Made by a program: the position numbers and the translations under genes
Assembly (NCBI GenBank): GCA_020629995.1
Contig: JAHDCH010000087.1
Location: 1-9,432 of the forward strand
DNA length: 9,432 nt
From: Pseudaestuariivita sp.
Lineage (GTDB): Bacteria > Pseudomonadota > Alphaproteobacteria > Rhodobacterales > Rhodobacteraceae
Reading direction: 5' to 3'
Part shown: positions 5,765 through 9,432 of the stretch, piece after piece
Layout: every line of letters starts with the position of its first letter
Numbering within the stretch: position 1 is the stretch's first letter
Notes under the pieces: model-generated
Told to the model about the DNA's origin: nothing
Databases searched by the model: none
Seen by the model: only the letters and a program-made list of their open reading frames with translations

Positions 5765-7084
5765 CTATTGCAGGGGCGACCAGGACGGATCGCTGGCCCC
5801 GTCGGGCGTGCGCACCCGTTTGAGGTTCCGCCCCGACACATCCACCGAATAGAGCGAGGACGTGCCCTGCGCGCCCTGGGTTTCGCGCGCGAACATGATG
5901 ACGCGGCCATTGGGCGCCCATGTGGGCCCTTCATCGAGAAAGCTGGCCGTCAGCAGCCGCTCTTCGCTGCCATCGACGCGCATGACGCCGATGTGGAACC
6001 GGCCCTTGGATTGCTTGGTAAAGGCGATCAGGTCTCCGCGCGGCGACCAGACCGGCGTGCCATAGCGCCCGTCGCCAAAGCTGATGCGCTGCGCCTCTCC
6101 GCCACCCGCGGGCATGATGTACAGCTGCTGGGTGCCCGACCGGTCACTCTCAAACACGATCCGGCTGCCGTCCGGGGCATAGGACGGGGCCGTTTCGATC
6201 CCCGGGGCCGAGGTCAGCCGCGTCGTCGCGCCGCTGCCAAGATCCAGCTTGTACAGATCGGTGTTCCCGCCTGTGGTCAGCGAATAGACCACGCTGCGCC
6301 CGTCGGGGGCAAAACGGGGGGCAAAGCTCATGGTGGCGTCGCCCTGTTCCAGCGTGCGCGACTGCACGCTGCCGATGTCCAGCACCTTGATCCGCGGAAA
6401 GCCGCTTTCATAGCTGGTGTACAGCACCCGGTCGCCCGTGGGTGAAAAGCGTGGTGCCAGCACCAGCGCGCGGCTGTCGGTCAGGTACTGCACGTTCGCG
6501 CCGTCGTAATCCATGATCCCCAGCCGCTTGCGCCGGTCATCCTTTGGGCCCGCTTCCGAGACAAAGACAACCCGGCTGTCGAAATAGCCGCCTTCGCCCG
6601 TGATCCGGCTGTAGACAGCATCGGCCACCTTGTGCGCCATGCGCCGCCAGCCTTCGGTGGTGCCGGCAAATTGCAGGCCCGCGCCCAGCTCTCCTCCGGC
6701 AAAGACGTCATAGACCCGGAACTTGACCACCAGGTTGCCCGCGCCGTCGGTCTGGACCGCGCCGGTGATCAGCGCCTGTGCGTTGATCGCCTTCCAGTCG
6801 GCATAGGCCACAGGCGACTGGAACGAGGTGACCTGGCTGATGAACGCCTGTTGCCCGATCTGGCGGAAAAGACCTGTGCCCACCAGATCGTCCGCCACCA
6901 CCTGCGCTATGCGCTGGCCCCATTCGCCCGCGCCGGCCGTTTCTGCGACAAAGGCCGGGGCCGCGAACGGCACAGGTTCGATCACACCTTCAGTGATCTC
7001 GATCCTCAGGGGGCCGTTCTGCGCCAGTCCGGCGCTCACGCTCAGCATCAGGGCCATCATCGCGGCCAGAACTCGTGTCATCAT
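5765..7084 (-). CDS. tolB: Tol-Pal system protein TolB
   Basis: This encodes 439 residues, close to the usual length. TolB is a periplasmic protein that binds Pal and is released from it through TolA, controlling Pal mobility during division. A signal peptide ([21 protein letters not shown]) is predicted to be cut before QNGPL. The N-terminal alpha/beta domain spans about 25-160 ([30 protein letters not shown]). A six-bladed beta-propeller follows from about 165 to the end, seen as repeated aromatic-S-P-D/T-G motifs: [67 protein letters not shown]. The stop is TAG. Its ATG overlaps the tolA stop in ATGA, implying translational coupling. Two consecutive ATG codons occur, and the second (7081) has the better spacing (7 bases) to the upstream GAGGG, so the first residue is uncertain. 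Confidence 0.97.
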   Translation of the reverse strand: MMTRVLAAMMALMLSVSAGLAQNGPLRIEITEGVIEPVPFAAPAFVAETAGAGEWGQRIAQVVADDLVGTGLFRQIGQQAFISQVTSFQSPVAYADWKAINAQALITGAVQTDGAGNLVVKFRVYDVFAGGELGAGLQFAGTTEGWRRMAHKVADAVYSRITGEGGYFDSRVVFVSEAGPKDDRRKRLGIMDYDGANVQYLTDSRALVLAPRFSPTGDRVLYTSYESGFPRIKVLDIGSVQSRTLEQGDATMSFAPRFAPDGRSVVYSLTTGGNTDLYKLDLGSGATTRLTSAPGIETAPSYAPDGSRIVFESDRSGTQQLYIMPAGGGEAQRISFGDGRYGTPVWSPRGDLIAFTKQSKGRFHIGVMRVDGSEERLLTASFLDEGPTWAPNGRVIMFARETQGAQGTSSLYSVDVSGRNLKRVRTPDGASDPSWSPLQ

Positions 7085-8184
7085 CTCACCCTCATGCTCT
7101 CGGGGTTGAACGTCATCTCAATCTCGCGCCACTGGTCGTATTTCTCAACCGGCAAGTCATAGCCGCCCCTCTGGCAGCGCAGAACCGCGCGGCGGGCGGA
7201 TTGATAGGCGGTTCGTTGGGCCGCTTCGGTTCCGCCCTGCGCGCTGATCAGGCGCACATCGCCTTCGACGACGCCGCCTTCGCTGAGGCTGAACCCGACG
7301 GTCACCACCACATCCGCCGCCTGGCTGCCCACATCCACGTTCCAGCATTCCTGCACGGCGATGCGGAAGGCCTCGGTTTCGCCCCGGCTCAGCGGCGGGC
7401 CGCTGGGCGCGGGCGCCGGCGCTGTCGCTTCCTCCAACAGATCCGCCACAACCGAATCCACGTCATCGCTGGCCGGCGCTGTTTCGGGTTCCGGCTGCGC
7501 GCTGGCGACCCGTTCGGGGCGTGCCACCGGCCGCAACGATTGCGTAGGCGCGGCCGAGGCTGGCTCTTCGGCTTCGGTCACGATCTCGGTCGTGGTTTCC
7601 TCGGGCTGGGCCGCATCCTGTTCCGGCGCGGGGGTGTCCGTTGTCTCGTCCGGCGTCGTCGCCTCCTGCGGTGCGTCGCTGACCTCGGTGTCCTGTTCCG
7701 GCTGCGCGACCGGCGTGGGCGCGACCCGGTCCGCCGGGCGCGGCCTTGGGCGCAGGCTTTGTTCGGGCGCAGTGCTGGGCACCACGACGGCCACGTCTTC
7801 GGCAGGCGGCTGCGGCTGCTCGGGCGGGGTCTCCTGCACCTCGGCCTCGGCTGGCGGCTGCGCGATGTCGCTCACATCCGGCGCCGGTTCGGGCTCGGGC
7901 TCGGGTGTTGGCTGTGGCTGCGGGACCGGCTGCGGCTCCGGTTCGGGCTCGGGTGGCTGAGGCTCCGGCTCGGGCTCCGGCTCGGGCGGCTCTGGCTCTT
8001 CGACAACAGATGTGCTGTCGGGCGGGGCCTCGGGCAGGACAAGCGCGGCCCATTCCTCGCCGGTGATCATGGTGACTTCGGTCACTTCCAGCGGCGGCGG
8101 CTCGGCCGCAAAGACATTGCCGAACAGCAGCCAAACGATAAAGGCCGCGTGCCCCGCACCCGATATGACATACCCGGCCTTCAC
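7081..8184 (-). CDS. tolA: Tol-Pal system protein TolA, proline/glutamate-rich form
   Basis: This encodes 367 residues. TolA is anchored in the inner membrane, is energised by TolQ/TolR, and reaches across the periplasm to TolB, Pal and CpoB. A single N-terminal membrane helix lies at about residues 5-25. The middle part (about 50-260) is very rich in Pro, Glu, Ala and Thr, not the Lys/Ala helix of E. coli TolA, and is probably extended. It includes an EPEP tract (63-104) and two copies of QSLRPxxRP (142-150, 215-223). The C-terminal domain (about 262-361) is TolA/TonB-like, with C280 and C337 suited to a disulfide and [20 protein letters not shown] as a strand pair. The start is GTG at 8184, 10 bases after the tolR stop, with GAGG 8 bases upstream. 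The identity relies on domain layout and position. Confidence 0.93.
   Translation of the reverse strand: MKAGYVISGAGHAAFIVWLLFGNVFAAEPPPLEVTEVTMITGEEWAALVLPEAPPDSTSVVEEPEPPEPEPEPEPQPPEPEPEPQPVPQPQPTPEPEPEPAPDVSDIAQPPAEAEVQETPPEQPQPPAEDVAVVVPSTAPEQSLRPRPRPADRVAPTPVAQPEQDTEVSDAPQEATTPDETTDTPAPEQDAAQPEETTTEIVTEAEEPASAAPTQSLRPVARPERVASAQPEPETAPASDDVDSVVADLLEEATAPAPAPSGPPLSRGETEAFRIAVQECWNVDVGSQAADVVVTVGFSLSEGGVVEGDVRLISAQGGTEAAQRTAYQSARRAVLRCQRGGYDLPVEKYDQWREIEMTFNPESMRVR
7873..7998 (-). repeat. EP-rich low-complexity repeat inside tolA
   Basis: Residues 63-104 of TolA are almost entirely Glu, Pro and Gln in an EPEP/EPQP pattern. At DNA level this is a run of GAGCCC/GAGCCG-type hexamers in the minus direction. 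Such tracts favour an extended polyproline-II conformation and are prone to length change by slippage, so its length may differ between strains. Confidence 0.7.
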
Positions 8185-8194
8185 CGCCCCGGCC

Positions 8195-8677
8195 TCAGCC
8201 GCCGTCCTGCTGCGCGTCCAGCGTCGGGCCGCCGATATCCGTCACCAGCCCGATGTTCGAGAAGCCGCCCGCGTTCAGCGCGCCCATGACCTGCATGACC
8301 ACTTCGTAGCTGATCGCCCCGTCCGCCCTCAGGAACACCCGGTCGCTTGCCCTTTCGGCTGCGATGGCGCGCAGCTTGGGGATCAGCTCTTCCCTCGGCG
8401 TTGTCGTTTCCTGGATCATCACCGCTCCGTCAGCGCTGATCGTGACGGTCAGCGGCTCTTCGGCTTCGGACGGCAGCGCGCTTGCTGCGGTCTTGGGCAG
8501 CTCGACCGGCACACCCACCGTCAGCAGCGGTGCCGCCACCATGAAGATGATCAGCAGCACCAGCATCACGTCCACAAAGGGCGTCACGTTGATCTCGGAC
8601 ATGGGCCGGTTGCGCCCTCGCCCGTGACGGCGCCTGCGCCCTCCGCCCCCGTCCTTCTGTATGGTGCCCGCGCCCAT
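8195..8677 (-). CDS. tolR: Tol-Pal system protein TolR (ExbD/TolR family)
   Basis: This encodes 160 residues, near the usual length. TolR forms the proton channel with TolQ and binds peptidoglycan in the periplasm. A Gly/Arg-rich cytoplasmic N-terminus (10-24) precedes the family signature MSEINVTPFVDVMLVLLIIF. In it, D36 is the conserved membrane aspartate equivalent to E. coli TolR D23, and the helix spans about 33-53. The periplasmic domain (about 60-150) has the ExbD/TolR pattern LTVTISADGAVMI and DRVFLRADGAISYEVVMQVM. The ATG lies 3 bases beyond the tolQ stop with no strong ribosome binding site, which points to translational coupling. The stop is 10 bases before tolA. Confidence 0.96.
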   Translation of the reverse strand: MGAGTIQKDGGGGRRRRHGRGRNRPMSEINVTPFVDVMLVLLIIFMVAAPLLTVGVPVELPKTAASALPSEAEEPLTVTISADGAVMIQETTTPREELIPKLRAIAAERASDRVFLRADGAISYEVVMQVMGALNAGGFSNIGLVTDIGGPTLDAQQDGG

Positions 8678-8680
8678 CGC

Positions 8681-9379
<699 letters not shown>

Positions 9380-9410
9380 AAACCTGCCGTTTCCCACTTC
9401 TGCCCATGGG

Positions 9411-9424
9411 GTTTAGCGCCAAAC
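9411..9424. promoter_or_regulatory. Near-perfect 14-base dyad upstream of tolQ
   Basis: GTTTAGCGCCAAAC is palindromic except for one base pair (GTTT/AAAC arms with a GCGC centre). It lies 32 bases before the tolQ ATG. It could be an operator or part of a promoter region for the tol genes. The window ends 8 bases further on, so context is missing and the role is a guess. Confidence 0.25.
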
Positions 9425-9432
9425 TAGCCGAT

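Noticed and set aside
7873..7998. Tandem DNA repeat resembling a CRISPR or minisatellite
   Set aside because: It is a codon-level low-complexity tract inside tolA with no spacers and no fixed repeat unit.
7075..8289. 404-codon plus-strand open frame opposite tolA, rich in Gly/Leu/Arg
   Set aside because: It is the reverse reading of the tolA proline/glutamate repeats. The apparent repeats come from the tolA codons.

Overview
The window reads as one stretch of chromosomal housekeeping DNA from a high-GC alphaproteobacterium, most probably a member of the Rhodobacterales (Roseobacter group). Three things support this: the gene order tolQ-tolR-tolA-tolB-pal-cpoB-tilS-ftsH, the style of the proteins (for example the FtsH N-terminus [10 protein letters not shown] and a proline/glutamate-rich TolA), and strongly GC-biased third codon positions. 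Taxonomy is inferred from remembered families, not from a search. Every gene I can support lies on the minus strand, so transcription runs from position 9432 towards position 1.

Right half (9379 to 4277): a complete Tol-Pal envelope system. TolQ and TolR form the proton-driven inner-membrane motor, and TolA is the energised link across the periplasm. TolB is the periplasmic propeller, Pal the outer-membrane lipoprotein bound to peptidoglycan, and CpoB (YbgF) the periplasmic coordinator. Together they constrict the outer membrane at division and keep it intact. tolQ/tolR/tolA are 3 and 10 bases apart, and tolA/tolB overlap in an ATGA. A 128-base gap with a spaced inverted repeat then precedes pal, and 28 bases separate pal from cpoB.

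Middle (4236 to 869): tilS, the tRNA-Ile2 lysidine synthetase, is followed by ftsH, the membrane AAA+ zinc protease. Both probably use TTG starts. TilS carries an unusual insertion of about 30 residues just after its catalytic core. The short junctions around these genes hold an AT-rich purine tract, a leader hairpin before ftsH, and two back-to-back perfect palindromes after ftsH.

Left end (777 to 1): a small MOSC-domain protein, a 144-base gap, and the first 17 codons of a further gene cut by the window edge. I recognise that gene as fhs (formate-tetrahydrofolate ligase) from its N-terminus MSYRSDIEIARDASKKP and a strong ribosome binding site.

No RNA gene, CRISPR array, insertion sequence or phage gene was seen. 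The long plus-strand open frames are antisense shadows of the genes. I found no convincing new system. The best leads are the TilS insertion, the repeat-like palindromes and AT-rich motif between genes, and the proline-rich TolA with its duplicated QSLRP motif. No intergenic stretch exceeds 300 bases.
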